NCBI GenBank assembly: GCA_002361175.1
Contig: DESG01000178.1
Span: 1-51,867 of the forward strand
Direction of reading: 5' to 3'
DNA: 51,867 bases
Source: Lachnoclostridium sp. UBA3320
GTDB taxonomy: Bacteria > Bacillota > Clostridia > Lachnospirales > Lachnospiraceae
Part shown: piece after piece, positions 1-8,075 of the stretch
How the letters are laid out: each line of letters starts with the position of its first letter
Position numbering within the stretch: the first letter of the stretch is position 1
Position numbers and translations under genes: made by a program
The notes under the pieces: model-generated
The model's input: only the letters and a program-made list of their open reading frames with translations
Databases searched by the model: none
What the model was told of the DNA's origin: nothing

Positions 1-48
1 TAGGTATATAGATATTACGAATTTTATAAATGTAAAGGAGTGGATAAT

Positions 49-831
49 ATGGCAGTTAATTCAATTTATGGCTCAAATAATAATAATAATTTTTTTAATA
101 CATTTTTTAATACATCTAATCAGAACAATAATGGAGGAGTTGGCATTTTTGGAGGAACTAGTTCTGCAGTAGGTGATATGTCACTTATAAAGAGTGGTTC
201 ATATAAAAAGTTATTAAAAGCTTATTATGCATCGCAGGAAGATGAGGTTAAAAGTTCTATAAACGGCACAAAGACAGATAAAGAGACAACAGCTTCAGAT
301 TCTACAGGCAGTCTTCAGATGGCTAAGTCTGATGCTTCTTCTTTGCTTGATGCTCTTGATGGCCTTAATAAAAAGTCACTGTATAAGAGTACACTTGATG
401 AAAAAGGCAAGGCTGTATATGACACAGATAAGATACAAAGTGCAGTTAAGGATTATGTTGAGGCATATAATTCATTTGTTGATTCTACAGGTGATTTAAA
501 CTCAACAAAGCTGTTAGGCAATACACTTGATGTAATTAAGAATACAAAAAGGAATGCAGGACTGCTTTCTGATTTAGGAATTAAGATTGGAAAAGACAAT
601 AAGCTGACACTTGACGAAGAGAAGTTTAAAAAGGCGAATATGACTACAGTTAATGCACTGTTTGCTGGAAGCGGCTCATATGGTTCAAGTGTTTCTTCAA
701 AGGCATCTTCAAGTTATCGCATAGCAAATACCACAGCTTATACTAATAACCATGCATCATCATATACATATAATGGTGCGTATTCATATCTTGGCACTAC
801 TAATACAACTAAACTTAACCAGTATTTATAA
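49..831 (+). CDS. FliD C-terminal-like small protein, function unknown
   Basis: The ATG at 49 is preferred over the in-frame GTG at 40, because the ribosome site AAAGGAG (34-40) overlaps that GTG and sits 8 bases before the ATG. The 260-residue product starts with an Asn/Ser/Gly-rich low-complexity stretch. Its second half reads like the C-terminal part of flagellar cap protein FliD: an AYNSFVDST helix, then LLSDLGIKIGKDNKLTLDEEKF and a VNALFAG turn before a Ser-rich tail. The hook-associated N-terminal part of FliD is absent, no signal peptide is visible and no flagellar gene lies nearby. It may be a FliD-derived protein with another role. The FliD resemblance is inferred from motif order only. 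Confidence 0.55.
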   Translation: MAVNSIYGSNNNNNFFNTFFNTSNQNNNGGVGIFGGTSSAVGDMSLIKSGSYKKLLKAYYASQEDEVKSSINGTKTDKETTASDSTGSLQMAKSDASSLLDALDGLNKKSLYKSTLDEKGKAVYDTDKIQSAVKDYVEAYNSFVDSTGDLNSTKLLGNTLDVIKNTKRNAGLLSDLGIKIGKDNKLTLDEEKFKKANMTTVNALFAGSGSYGSSVSSKASSSYRIANTTAYTNNHASSYTYNGAYSYLGTTNTTKLNQYL

Positions 832-859
832 TAATTAAATTATATACAATATTTGTAAG

Positions 860-903
860 AGCTGTCTGTCAGTTGTAAACTATACTGATAGATGGCTTTT
901 TTT
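860..903 (+). terminator. Intrinsic terminator after the FliD-like gene
   Basis: Arms at 860-872 and 885-897 pair over about 13 bases with G-U wobbles, and a run of seven T follows (897-903). It separates the FliD-like gene from rsmE. Confidence 0.75.
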
Positions 904-922
904 AAGAAAGGAATTTATATGT

Positions 923-1660
923 ATGTACCGTTTTTATATAAATAAAGAAAATATTAATGATGGAGGGATAAGTATAACAGGCACAGATGTAAATCATATT
1001 AAAAATGTGCTGCGCCTTGAAAAGGGAAGTTGGATTATTGCATGTGATGGTAATGGCACTGATTATATTTCAAGGATTATAGATATGGATAGCCATCATG
1101 TAAGTCTTAATATTGAAAAGATTCAAGAGACAGACACAGAGCTTAGTACAAAGCTTGTACTGTTTCAGGGACTTCCCAAAGGAGACAAGATGGAACTTAT
1201 TATACAAAAAACTGTGGAACTTGGAGTCTATGAGATAGTTCCTATTTTAACAAAAAGGTGTGTGGTAAAGCTTAATGAAAGCAAGGCTTTAAAGAAACAA
1301 GAGAGGTGGCAGGCTATTGCTGAGGCAGCAGCTAAACAGTCAGGCAGAGGAATTATTCCAAAGGTTAATGCTCCTGTTATCTTAGAAAAAGCATTTGACA
1401 TTGCGGTCAGCTTAGAGTACAATATGATACCATATGAGTTACAGGACGGAATAGATGAATCAAGAAAAATTGTGGCTAATGCATGCGGCAAAAAAAGTGT
1501 AGGAATATTTATAGGGCCAGAAGGCGGATTTGAAAAAGATGAGGTGGCACAAGCTGTAAACAGGGGAATTAAACCAGTTACTTTAGGAAAAAGGATTCTT
1601 CGCACTGAGACAGCAGGGATGGCATTTATATCTATACTGATGTTTGCAATGCAGGATTAG
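923..1660 (+). CDS. rsmE: 16S rRNA m3U1498 methyltransferase RsmE
   Basis: Cytoplasmic SAM-dependent enzyme that methylates N3 of U1498 in 16S rRNA, in the SPOUT family. The 245-residue length is normal. An N-terminal PUA-like domain (about 1-70, with HIKNVLR) is followed by the SPOUT knot, with the signatures QKTVELGV, AAAKQSGRG, IGPEGGF and LGKRILRTETA near the C-terminus, where the trefoil knot binds SAM. The ATG at 923 has AAAGGA about 9 bases upstream. An overlapping ATG at 919 is in another frame and is ignored. A cysteine desulfurase gene starts 22 bases downstream, so the two are probably cotranscribed. Confidence 0.95.
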   Translation: MYRFYINKENINDGGISITGTDVNHIKNVLRLEKGSWIIACDGNGTDYISRIIDMDSHHVSLNIEKIQETDTELSTKLVLFQGLPKGDKMELIIQKTVELGVYEIVPILTKRCVVKLNESKALKKQERWQAIAEAAAKQSGRGIIPKVNAPVILEKAFDIAVSLEYNMIPYELQDGIDESRKIVANACGKKSVGIFIGPEGGFEKDEVAQAVNRGIKPVTLGKRILRTETAGMAFISILMFAMQD

Positions 1661-1682
1661 CATTTATTGATGGAGGGAAGCT

Positions 1683-2846
1683 ATGGAGGCATATCTTGAC
1701 AATGCAGCAACCACTTTTGTTTTTCCAGAAGTATGTGATATAATGGTTAAAGTTATGGCAAAAGATTATGGAAATCCTTCTTCAAAACATATTAAAGGCA
1801 TGGAGGCAGAAAGGTATATTACTAATGCTGCTGAAAGTATTGCTTCGCTTTTAAAATGCCAGATAGGAGAAATAATATTTACATCGGGCGGTACAGAGGC
1901 TAACAATATAGCACTTATTGGAGCTGCTATGGCAAATAAACGAAGTGGAAAACATATTATTACTACAAAGATAGAACATGCGTCAGTTTATGAACCGCTT
2001 GCTTTCCTTGAAAAGCAGGGGTTTGAGGTGACATATCTGCCTGTTGATAAAAATGGATTGTTAGATGTGTCTACACTTGTAGACGCTGTTAGAGATGACA
2101 CAATCCTTGTATCAATTATGTATGTTAATAACGAAGTGGGAGCTGTACAGGACATTAAAAAGTTGTGTGGTGCTGTTAAAAAAGTAAATCCGACCACTTT
2201 ATTTCATGTAGACGCAATTCAGGCGTATGGAAAATATAAGATAGTTCCTAAAAGACTTGGTATTGACATGATGTCTGTCAGTGGTCATAAGATACATGGA
2301 CCAAAGGGAAGTGGTTTTTTATATGTGAAGGATAAGACAAAGATTAACCCTGTAATGTTTGGCGGAGGACAACAAAAAGGTATGCGGTCTGGAACGGAAA
2401 ATGTGCCAGCTATTGCAGGACTTGGACTTGCCTCAGAACTTATATATAAAAATAACAGTGAAAATATAGAAAAACTTTACGAGTTAAAAAAGAGCTTTAT
2501 TGAAAAACTTAAAGAAATTGATGGTGTAACAGTAAATGCCGTCTGTGGTATTGATTTAGAAAAAACAGCACCGCATATAGTAAGTGCAAGCTTTGAAGGA
2601 ATAAAAAGCGAAGTACTGCTTCACGCACTTGCTGAAAAGAAAATATTTGTCTCATCAGGTTCTGCGTGTTCTTCTAATCGCCCAGAACTTAGTGGCACAT
2701 TAAAAGCGATTGGTGTAAAAGATGCACTGCTCGATTCTACGTTAAGATTTAGTTTTTCTTTGTTTAATACAGAAGAGCATATAGATTATACAATTAAGGT
2801 AATAAGTGATACACTCCCGATTCTAAGGAAATTTATTAGAAAGTAG
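1683..2846 (+). CDS. Cysteine desulfurase (NifS/IscS type)
   Basis: PLP enzyme that removes sulfur from L-cysteine as an enzyme-bound persulfide. The PLP lysine is K203 in SGHKIHGPKG, and the persulfide cysteine is C329 in SSGSACSS. FTSGGTEANN (about 67-76) is the cofactor phosphate loop. At 387 residues it is full length. Because thiI follows 15 bases downstream in the same direction, this copy most likely feeds sulfur to ThiI for tRNA 4-thiouridine, as dedicated NifZ-type desulfurases do in other Firmicutes; a role in Fe-S assembly cannot be excluded. The start at 1683 follows GGAGG with good spacing. Confidence 0.93.
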   Translation: MEAYLDNAATTFVFPEVCDIMVKVMAKDYGNPSSKHIKGMEAERYITNAAESIASLLKCQIGEIIFTSGGTEANNIALIGAAMANKRSGKHIITTKIEHASVYEPLAFLEKQGFEVTYLPVDKNGLLDVSTLVDAVRDDTILVSIMYVNNEVGAVQDIKKLCGAVKKVNPTTLFHVDAIQAYGKYKIVPKRLGIDMMSVSGHKIHGPKGSGFLYVKDKTKINPVMFGGGQQKGMRSGTENVPAIAGLGLASELIYKNNSENIEKLYELKKSFIEKLKEIDGVTVNAVCGIDLEKTAPHIVSASFEGIKSEVLLHALAEKKIFVSSGSACSSNRPELSGTLKAIGVKDALLDSTLRFSFSLFNTEEHIDYTIKVISDTLPILRKFIRK

Positions 2847-2861
2847 ATATGGAGGACAGTA

Positions 2862-4043
2862 ATGATTCAGGGATTTTTATTAAAATATGCAGAAATTGGA
2901 ATTAAGGGAAAGAACAGATACAAGTTTGAAAACGCTCTGTGTGAGCAGATAAGGATAAAGCTTTCTAAGATAGAAGGAGATTTTACTGTTGTACGTGAGC
3001 AAGGCAGAATATATGTACAAGCAGACAAAGACTTTGATTTTGATGAAGTGATAGAGACATTGCAAAAGGTTTTTGGTGTATGTGCTATAAGTCCAGTAGA
3101 AGTTATTGAAGATAAGTCATGGGAAAATCTTACAAAGGCAGCAGGAGATTTTATAGAAAAGCAGTATGAAGATATAAATTTTTCATTTAAAGTAAAATCT
3201 AAGAGAAGTGACAAGCACTACCAGTTTACATCACCAGAAGTTTGTGTAGAGATGGGAGCTTACCTTTTAAAGCGCTTTGGAGGGCTTTCGGTAGATGTAC
3301 ACAATCCTGATGTGTATATATGGGTAGAGATAAGGGATAAGGCATATATTTATTCTAAAGTTTATCAAGGCATTGGAGGTATGCCGCTTGGTACTGCTGG
3401 CAAAGCAATGCTCCTTTTGTCAGGTGGTATAGACAGTCCTGTGGCAGGATATATGATATCAAGAAGGGGAGTTGTACTTGATGCTGTGTATTTTCATGCA
3501 CCTCCTTATACAAGTGAACGTGCAAAAGAAAAGGTTATAAATCTTGCTAAGATAATATCACGTTATACAGGAAAGATTCGACTTAATATAATTAATTTTA
3601 CAGATATACAGATGTATATTTATGAAAAGTGTCCACATGAGGAACTTACAATTATAATGCGCCGTTATATGATGCGTATAGCAGAAGAGATTGCCATTAA
3701 TAATGAATGTATAGGACTTATCACAGGGGAGAGTATAGGACAAGTTGCAAGTCAGACAATGCAGAGTCTTATGGTGACAAATGAAGTGTGTCAACTTCCA
3801 GTATACCGACCACTTATAGCATTTGACAAACAGGATATAGTAAGACTTGCAGAGAAAATAGGCACATTTGAAACATCTATACAGCCTTATGAGGACTGCT
3901 GTACAATATTTGTGGCAAAGCATCCTGTAACAAAGCCAAATGCACATGTTATAAGAAATTCCGAGAAAAAGATTGCAGATAATATAGACAGTATGGTAAA
4001 AACTGCACTTGAAACAGCAGAAGTTATAGAAATAGACATATAG
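2862..4043 (+). CDS. thiI: tRNA 4-thiouridine synthase ThiI (no rhodanese domain)
   Basis: Adenylates U8 of tRNA and exchanges it for sulfur; in some bacteria it also serves thiazole synthesis. The order is an N-terminal ferredoxin-like domain and THUMP domain (about 1-165), then the PP-loop ATP pyrophosphatase with SGGIDSPVAG at 187-196. A cysteine pair in YEDCCTIF lies near the C-terminus. At 393 residues it is the short form lacking the C-terminal rhodanese domain of the enterobacterial enzyme, so sulfur must come directly from a desulfurase, presumably the one encoded just upstream. GGAGGACAGTA precedes the ATG. Confidence 0.95.
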   Translation: MIQGFLLKYAEIGIKGKNRYKFENALCEQIRIKLSKIEGDFTVVREQGRIYVQADKDFDFDEVIETLQKVFGVCAISPVEVIEDKSWENLTKAAGDFIEKQYEDINFSFKVKSKRSDKHYQFTSPEVCVEMGAYLLKRFGGLSVDVHNPDVYIWVEIRDKAYIYSKVYQGIGGMPLGTAGKAMLLLSGGIDSPVAGYMISRRGVVLDAVYFHAPPYTSERAKEKVINLAKIISRYTGKIRLNIINFTDIQMYIYEKCPHEELTIIMRRYMMRIAEEIAINNECIGLITGESIGQVASQTMQSLMVTNEVCQLPVYRPLIAFDKQDIVRLAEKIGTFETSIQPYEDCCTIFVAKHPVTKPNAHVIRNSEKKIADNIDSMVKTALETAEVIEIDI

Positions 4044-4069
4044 TTGATACATTTTCAAGATTCAGAAGT

Positions 4070-4100
4070 AAAAACAAAGAGAACACCTCTAGGTGTTCTC
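4070..4100 (-). terminator. Terminator of the HPr-like gene
   Basis: The arms GAGAACACCT (4079-4088) and AGGTGTTCTC (4091-4100) form a perfect palindrome. On the minus strand it is followed by TTTGTTTTT, so it ends transcription from the HPr-like gene. On the plus strand no T run follows, so it is a poor terminator for thiI. Confidence 0.7.
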
Positions 4101-4138
4101 GAAGAACTGACTGTCTTAGAAGACGTATTAAGTTAATA

Positions 4139-4372
4139 TTACCCAACAATGTATGGCTCTAATGTTTTAAGTATGTCATCAATATTTTCATCATCGTGGA
4201 TATTTAAGTCAATAGCCTTTGAAAGGTCTAGGCTAAAAATGCCCATAATAGACTTTGCGTCAATAACATATCTGCCAGATACGAGGTCAAAATCTGTATC
4301 GAACCTAGTGACGTCATTTACAAACGCCTTCACCTTGTCAATCGAGTTTAAAGAAATCTTTACAGTTTTCAA
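4139..4372 (-). CDS. Degenerate HPr-like protein lacking the active-site histidine
   Basis: The 77-residue product has the HPr fold pattern: the KSIMGIFSL segment (40-48) matches the regulatory Ser-46 region of HPr, with the serine at residue 41, and a C-terminal helix ends it. The phosphorelay loop (IHARPA in HPr) is replaced by IDKVKA, so there is no His-15 to take phosphate from enzyme I. It therefore cannot be a normal PTS phosphocarrier; a Crh-like regulatory role is possible but unproven. Translation starts at TTG (4370-4372) with GGAGGT 7 bases upstream. It is a monocistronic gene convergent with thiI, with its own promoter and terminator. Confidence 0.72.
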   Translation of the reverse strand: MKTVKISLNSIDKVKAFVNDVTRFDTDFDLVSGRYVIDAKSIMGIFSLDLSKAIDLNIHDDENIDDILKTLEPYIVG

Positions 4373-4405
4373 ATCAGTTACCTCCTTTACTTGTTGTACT
4401 CTTAT

Positions 4406-4433
4406 ATACTAGCATGACATAAGAAAAAGTCAA
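4406..4433 (-). promoter_or_regulatory. Promoter of the HPr-like gene
   Basis: TTGACT (4428-4433) and TAGTAT (4406-4411), on the minus strand, are separated by 16 bases and lie about 35 bases upstream of the TTG start. Confidence 0.6.
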
Positions 4434-4453
4434 TATGCAATTTATCTAAAAAT

Positions 4454-4467
4454 TGGTAAAATTACCA
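4454..4467. promoter_or_regulatory. Palindrome TGGTAAAATTACCA upstream of mtaB
   Basis: Perfect 14-base inverted repeat, 15 bases before the mtaB ribosome site. It looks like a small operator or a weak hairpin in the leader. No regulator can be named. Confidence 0.3.
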
Positions 4468-4495
4468 TTAAAAAATCATAAAAAGGAGATTTATT

Positions 4496-5806
4496 GTGAA
4501 AGTTGCATTTTTAACACTTGGATGTAAAGTTAATGCTTATGAGACAGATAAAATGAAAGAAATATTTGAAGATGCAGGGCATACAGTTACAGGTTTTGAA
4601 AACTGTGCAGATGTGTATATTGTAAATACGTGTACAGTAACTAATATAGCTGATAGAAAATCACGAAAGATGCTGCATAGAGCAAGAAAAAATAATCCCC
4701 TTGCGCTTGTAGTAGCAACAGGCTGTTATGCCGAATCAGCAGTAAAAAAAGGCGAAGAAGATGAGTGTATAGACATATTTGTTTTAAATAAAGATAAATC
4801 TAATATCCTTGAAATTGTGTGCAGTGCAGTAAAGGATAGAACATATAATGTCTGTTATGATGAAAAAAATCAGATAGAGAAGAAGGAACGCACAAGGGCA
4901 TATGTAAAGGTGCAAGATGGTTGTAATCAATATTGTACATATTGTATTATACCATATGTCAGAGGCAGCTTAAAAAGCCGCAATGAAAAAGATATCGTAG
5001 CAGAGGTTAGAGAACTTGCAGCAAAAGGGTATAAAGAAATCGTGGTAACGGGCATACATCTTTCGTCATACGGTGCAGATTCAGGTAATTTTGTAAAACT
5101 TGGCGGACGACCTTTGTCAAGTCTTTTAAAAGCTATAAGCAGTGTAGATGGCGTAGAGAGAATAAGACTTGGTTCACTTGAACCACGCATAATAACGGAA
5201 AGCTTTGTAAAAGAACTTGCATCTATACCACAACTTTGTCCACATTTTCATCTGTCGCTTCAAAGTGGCTGTGATACAGTTTTAAAACGGATGAACAGGC
5301 ATTATACAACAAAAGAGTATCTTGAATGTTTAGAGATATTGCGCAGGTATTTTGAAAATCCTGCCATAACAACTGATATAATAGCAGGATTTCCTAATGA
5401 GACGGAAGAAGAGTTTGAAGAGACTTGTAGATTTGCATACAAGGCAAAGTTTGCACAAATACATGTGTTTAAGTATTCAAAGCGGCAAGGAACTATAGCA
5501 GCTAAGATGAATGGTCAGCTTACAGAACAGGCAAAGGCAGAGAGAAGCCAAAGGCTTTCTATAATAGAAAAAGAACTTGAAGAGTTGTATAGAAAAAGTG
5601 CAGTAAAAGAGTATGAAAAAGTGCTTTTTGAGGAAATTACAGAGATAGATAACAAAAAATATATTGTCGGTTATAATGAAAGATATATACGCATTGCAGT
5701 ACCTATAAATGAGGTTAAAGATGTATATAAATTGCATAATACTATTAAAGAAGTTCATATATTAGAAAATCTTACAGATGGAATACTTCTTGGTACTTGT
5801 AATTAA
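4496..5806 (+). CDS. mtaB: tRNA t6A37 methylthiotransferase MtaB
   Basis: Radical-SAM enzyme that converts t6A37 of tRNA to ms2t6A. The N-terminal UPF0004 domain carries the second Fe-S cluster ligands C10, C46 and C77, and the radical-SAM triad is C143, C147 and C150 in DGCNQYCTYC. A C-terminal TRAM-like segment follows. The GCKVNAYET start and 436-residue length match the MtaB branch rather than MiaB or RimO. The start is GTG at 4496, with AAAGGAG 7 bases upstream. It appears to be transcribed on its own. Confidence 0.9.
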   Translation: MKVAFLTLGCKVNAYETDKMKEIFEDAGHTVTGFENCADVYIVNTCTVTNIADRKSRKMLHRARKNNPLALVVATGCYAESAVKKGEEDECIDIFVLNKDKSNILEIVCSAVKDRTYNVCYDEKNQIEKKERTRAYVKVQDGCNQYCTYCIIPYVRGSLKSRNEKDIVAEVRELAAKGYKEIVVTGIHLSSYGADSGNFVKLGGRPLSSLLKAISSVDGVERIRLGSLEPRIITESFVKELASIPQLCPHFHLSLQSGCDTVLKRMNRHYTTKEYLECLEILRRYFENPAITTDIIAGFPNETEEEFEETCRFAYKAKFAQIHVFKYSKRQGTIAAKMNGQLTEQAKAERSQRLSIIEKELEELYRKSAVKEYEKVLFEEITEIDNKKYIVGYNERYIRIAVPINEVKDVYKLHNTIKEVHILENLTDGILLGTCN

Positions 5807-5861
5807 TATTTTATCATGCTATACTGTGCTACAGAATTTTCTTAATATATGAGGACGTGTT

Positions 5862-6947
5862 ATGGCAGAAAATAAGACAAATCAAAATAAATTCAGCATG
5901 GATTTTATTATATGTACAAATGATGCTTTATGGTTTTTGGAATGTGAAAAATATATTCAGAATTTATATATTCCTGATGGTATGCACATTCATATTATTC
6001 CTATATGGAATGATATCAGTATGTGTCACGGATATAATATTGGTATGAAACAAAGCCATGCAAAATATAAAGTGTATCTGCATCAAGATACTTTTATTAT
6101 TTATAAGAACTTTATTATAGAAATTTTGCGTATTTTTCAAACCAATCCATGTATTGGTTTAATTGGTTTAATTGGTGCAGATGAAGTAAAAAAACAAAAA
6201 CTTTTAGTGGATTCTTGGGAATATGGTTCTGTCTTGGTATGCAATGGATTATCTGAACGTGCAGTATCATTTGGCACTATTGGCAATTTATATAGAGAAA
6301 CAGATTGTGTAGATGGTATGCTTATTGCAACTCAATATGATATTTTATGGCGTGAAGATATTTTTAAAGAATGGGATTTTTATGACAGGTCTATTTGTAT
6401 GGAATTTCGCAAGCATAATTTACTATGTGTTATTCCAAGGCAAAAACAGCCATGGTGTATACATGATTGTGGACCTAGCAATCTTTATAATTGGGTAAAG
6501 AATATGACACTTTTTATTAATACTTATTCTGATTATTTTGCACCAGAGACGATTGCAAATAGCATGACAAAAGAACTTTCTGACAATAATTTATCGCAAA
6601 TTCGTCTGTATACAGATGAAGCAGAAAAGTTTTTTCAAAAGAAAGATTATCAATCTGCTATGGAAACGATTAATAATGTTATAAGACAAAAACAGATACC
6701 ATCAAAAAAAATGATAGATATGTATAATCTTTTAGCTATTGGTATAACTTGTCAGACAAATGTATTTTTTAATGATGACGATACATTGGAAAGTATGTGT
6801 TTTAAATACACAAAGGCTCGTTTTTTATTGCGCCGCATTTGTTATAATATTCCATTAAATAGTGATGAAACAACATTTTTAAATCAACTTTCTTTAGATG
6901 AGCGAACTTATATTACAAGAGTAGGACTTACATACTCTTCAAAATAA
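5862..6947 (+). CDS. Glycosyltransferase, StrF-like GT2 type
   Basis: Putative cytoplasmic GT-A glycosyltransferase of 361 residues. The N-terminal 220 residues resemble the StrF-type family (Glyco_tranf_2_5): a YNIGMKQSHAKYKVYLHQDT stretch, whose HQD is the likely metal/sugar-nucleotide site, then DGMLIATQYDI, a WDFYDRSI segment and a closing HDCG. The last 130 residues are helical and TPR-like, from QIRLYTDEAEKFF onward. No other sugar gene is adjacent, so donor and acceptor are unknown. The ribosome site is weak (GAGGA at about 5849). Its base use is more AT-rich than its neighbours, which may hint at separate acquisition. Confidence 0.7.
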   Translation: MAENKTNQNKFSMDFIICTNDALWFLECEKYIQNLYIPDGMHIHIIPIWNDISMCHGYNIGMKQSHAKYKVYLHQDTFIIYKNFIIEILRIFQTNPCIGLIGLIGADEVKKQKLLVDSWEYGSVLVCNGLSERAVSFGTIGNLYRETDCVDGMLIATQYDILWREDIFKEWDFYDRSICMEFRKHNLLCVIPRQKQPWCIHDCGPSNLYNWVKNMTLFINTYSDYFAPETIANSMTKELSDNNLSQIRLYTDEAEKFFQKKDYQSAMETINNVIRQKQIPSKKMIDMYNLLAIGITCQTNVFFNDDDTLESMCFKYTKARFLLRRICYNIPLNSDETTFLNQLSLDERTYITRVGLTYSSK

Positions 6948-6969
6948 ATCAAGAAAAAAGTGTTGTTTT

Positions 6970-6999
6970 TTTACTTTAGATATATTACTATAGTATTAT
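6970..6999 (+). promoter_or_regulatory. Possible promoter of the ireB operon
   Basis: TTTACT (6970-6975) and TATTAT (6994-6999) with an 18-base spacer, about 35 bases before ireB. The match is moderate. Confidence 0.35.
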
Positions 7000-7035
7000 A
7001 GATTTGTACGTGAAAGAATGGAGGCAAGTACCTTT

Positions 7036-7299
7036 ATGCAAGAGATTAATAATACACAGTATTTTAAAGTGCAAAAAGACCAAGAAATTGCAGTAAAAGA
7101 TATTATTGCTATGATATATGAAGCACTCAAGGAAAAAGGATATAATCCTGTCAATCAGATAGTTGGCTATGTTATGTCAGGCGACCCTACTTATATTACT
7201 AGCCACAAAGGCGCAAGAAGCCTTATAAGGCGTGTAGAGCGTGATGAGATAATCGAACTTTTATTAGACTACTATATAAAGAATAACTTTGAAAGCTAG
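7036..7299 (+). CDS. ireB: IreB family regulatory protein (UPF0297)
   Basis: Small cytoplasmic protein. In Enterococcus the homologue is phosphorylated by the Ser/Thr kinase IreK and modulates cell-envelope stress and cephalosporin tolerance. The core KGYNPVNQIVGYVMSGDP followed by YITSHKGARSLIRRVERDE is diagnostic. The start at 7036 is chosen because GGAGG (7020-7024) precedes it and it gives the family length of 87 residues; an upstream in-frame ATG at 7018 overlaps that site. It heads a run with ruvX and a DUF1292 gene, an order conserved across Firmicutes. Confidence 0.93.
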   Translation: MQEINNTQYFKVQKDQEIAVKDIIAMIYEALKEKGYNPVNQIVGYVMSGDPTYITSHKGARSLIRRVERDEIIELLLDYYIKNNFES

Positions 7300-7308
7300 A
7301 GTGAATAT

Positions 7309-7728
7309 ATGAGGATTATAGGCTTAGATTATGGCGATAAGACTGTAGGAGTGGCAGTTAGTGATGAAATGTTTCTTATAGCACAGCCTGTCGAAACTAT
7401 TAAAAGAGAACGTGCAAATAAATTAAGGCAGACATATGCAAGGATAGAGACAATTATACAAGAATATAATATAGGTAAAATAGTGGTAGGTATGCCATTA
7501 AATATGGACAGCACGGAAGGAGAGCGCTGTCTTAGAACACGTGAGTTTGCTAAGACGCTTGAAAGGCGTACAGGGCTTGAAGTGGCGTTTTATGATGAAC
7601 GGCTTACAACAGTGGCAGCAGATGAAATATTAAGTATGGGCGGTGTGCGTAAAGAGAAACGTAAAGAATACATAGATAAAATTGCAGCATCTATGATTTT
7701 ACAGGGGTATTTAGATAGTCTTAAATGA
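7309..7728 (+). CDS. ruvX: Pre-16S rRNA nuclease / Holliday junction resolvase-like YqgF (RuvX)
   Basis: RNase H-fold protein of 139 residues. The family is implicated in trimming the 5' end of pre-16S rRNA and is annotated historically as a Holliday-junction resolvase. Visible signatures are the first acidic motif GLDYGDKTVGVAV at the N-terminus, IVVGMPLNMD in the middle and the late YDERLTT segment, followed by a terminal D in the KIAASMILQ region. It starts 9 bases after ireB with a weak ribosome site, so it is probably translated by coupling. Confidence 0.92.
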   Translation: MRIIGLDYGDKTVGVAVSDEMFLIAQPVETIKRERANKLRQTYARIETIIQEYNIGKIVVGMPLNMDSTEGERCLRTREFAKTLERRTGLEVAFYDERLTTVAADEILSMGGVRKEKRKEYIDKIAASMILQGYLDSLK

Positions 7729-7738
7729 GGAGGTATTA

Positions 7739-8011
7739 ATGGAAGACGGGCAAAATGTTATTTGTTTTACCTTAGAAGATGGGAGTAGTGTATCTTTTTC
7801 CGTGCTTGAGCAAGTTACAATATCTGGAAAAAATTATCTTTTAGTTACAGATGGTGACAAAAGTGACGAGGAAGAGAACGCTTATATTTTAGAAGAAGTA
7901 CGTGAAGAAGATGAACAATGTGTATATGAGATAGTTTCAGATGAACAGAAACTAGATATTATTTCAAAAGTATTTGAAGAAGCATTAGATGATGTTGATA
8001 TTAAAATATAA
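7739..8011 (+). CDS. DUF1292 family protein (YrzB-like)
   Basis: Highly acidic 90-residue protein with the DUF1292 pattern: an N-terminal beta stretch (VICFTLEDG), a YLLVTDGD segment and a C-terminal LDIISKVFEEALDD helix. Function unknown. It sits in the conserved ireB-ruvX-DUF1292 trio and has a strong GAGGAGG site directly after the ruvX stop. Confidence 0.85.
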   Translation: MEDGQNVICFTLEDGSSVSFSVLEQVTISGKNYLLVTDGDKSDEEENAYILEEVREEDEQCVYEIVSDEQKLDIISKVFEEALDDVDIKI

Positions 8012-8036
8012 ATACAGGGCAAAGGAGGTTATTATA

Positions 8037-8075
8037 TTGAGAAAGGCAGGATGCGTGAGTGAGGAAAGAAAATGA
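8037..8075 (+). other. Possible 12-codon leader ORF overlapping the RNase J start
   Basis: The strongest ribosome site here, AAAGGAGG (8021-8028), stands 8 bases before a TTG that opens a 12-codon frame ending with TGA at 8073-8075. The RNase J frame begins inside it at GTG 8059, one frame over. It could be a coupling leader peptide, or a sign of a one-base change in the A run near 8068-8072 that has split the true RNase J N-terminus. Confidence 0.35.

Noticed and set aside
3558..4058. Minus-strand open frame inside thiI
   Set aside because: Cys/Tyr/Ile-rich translation with no ribosome site and no domain; it is the shadow of the thiI codons.
6948..6972. Terminator after the glycosyltransferase from the AAAAAA/TTTTTTT stretch
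   Set aside because: The stem is A-T only with a very short loop and would be unstable; not counted.
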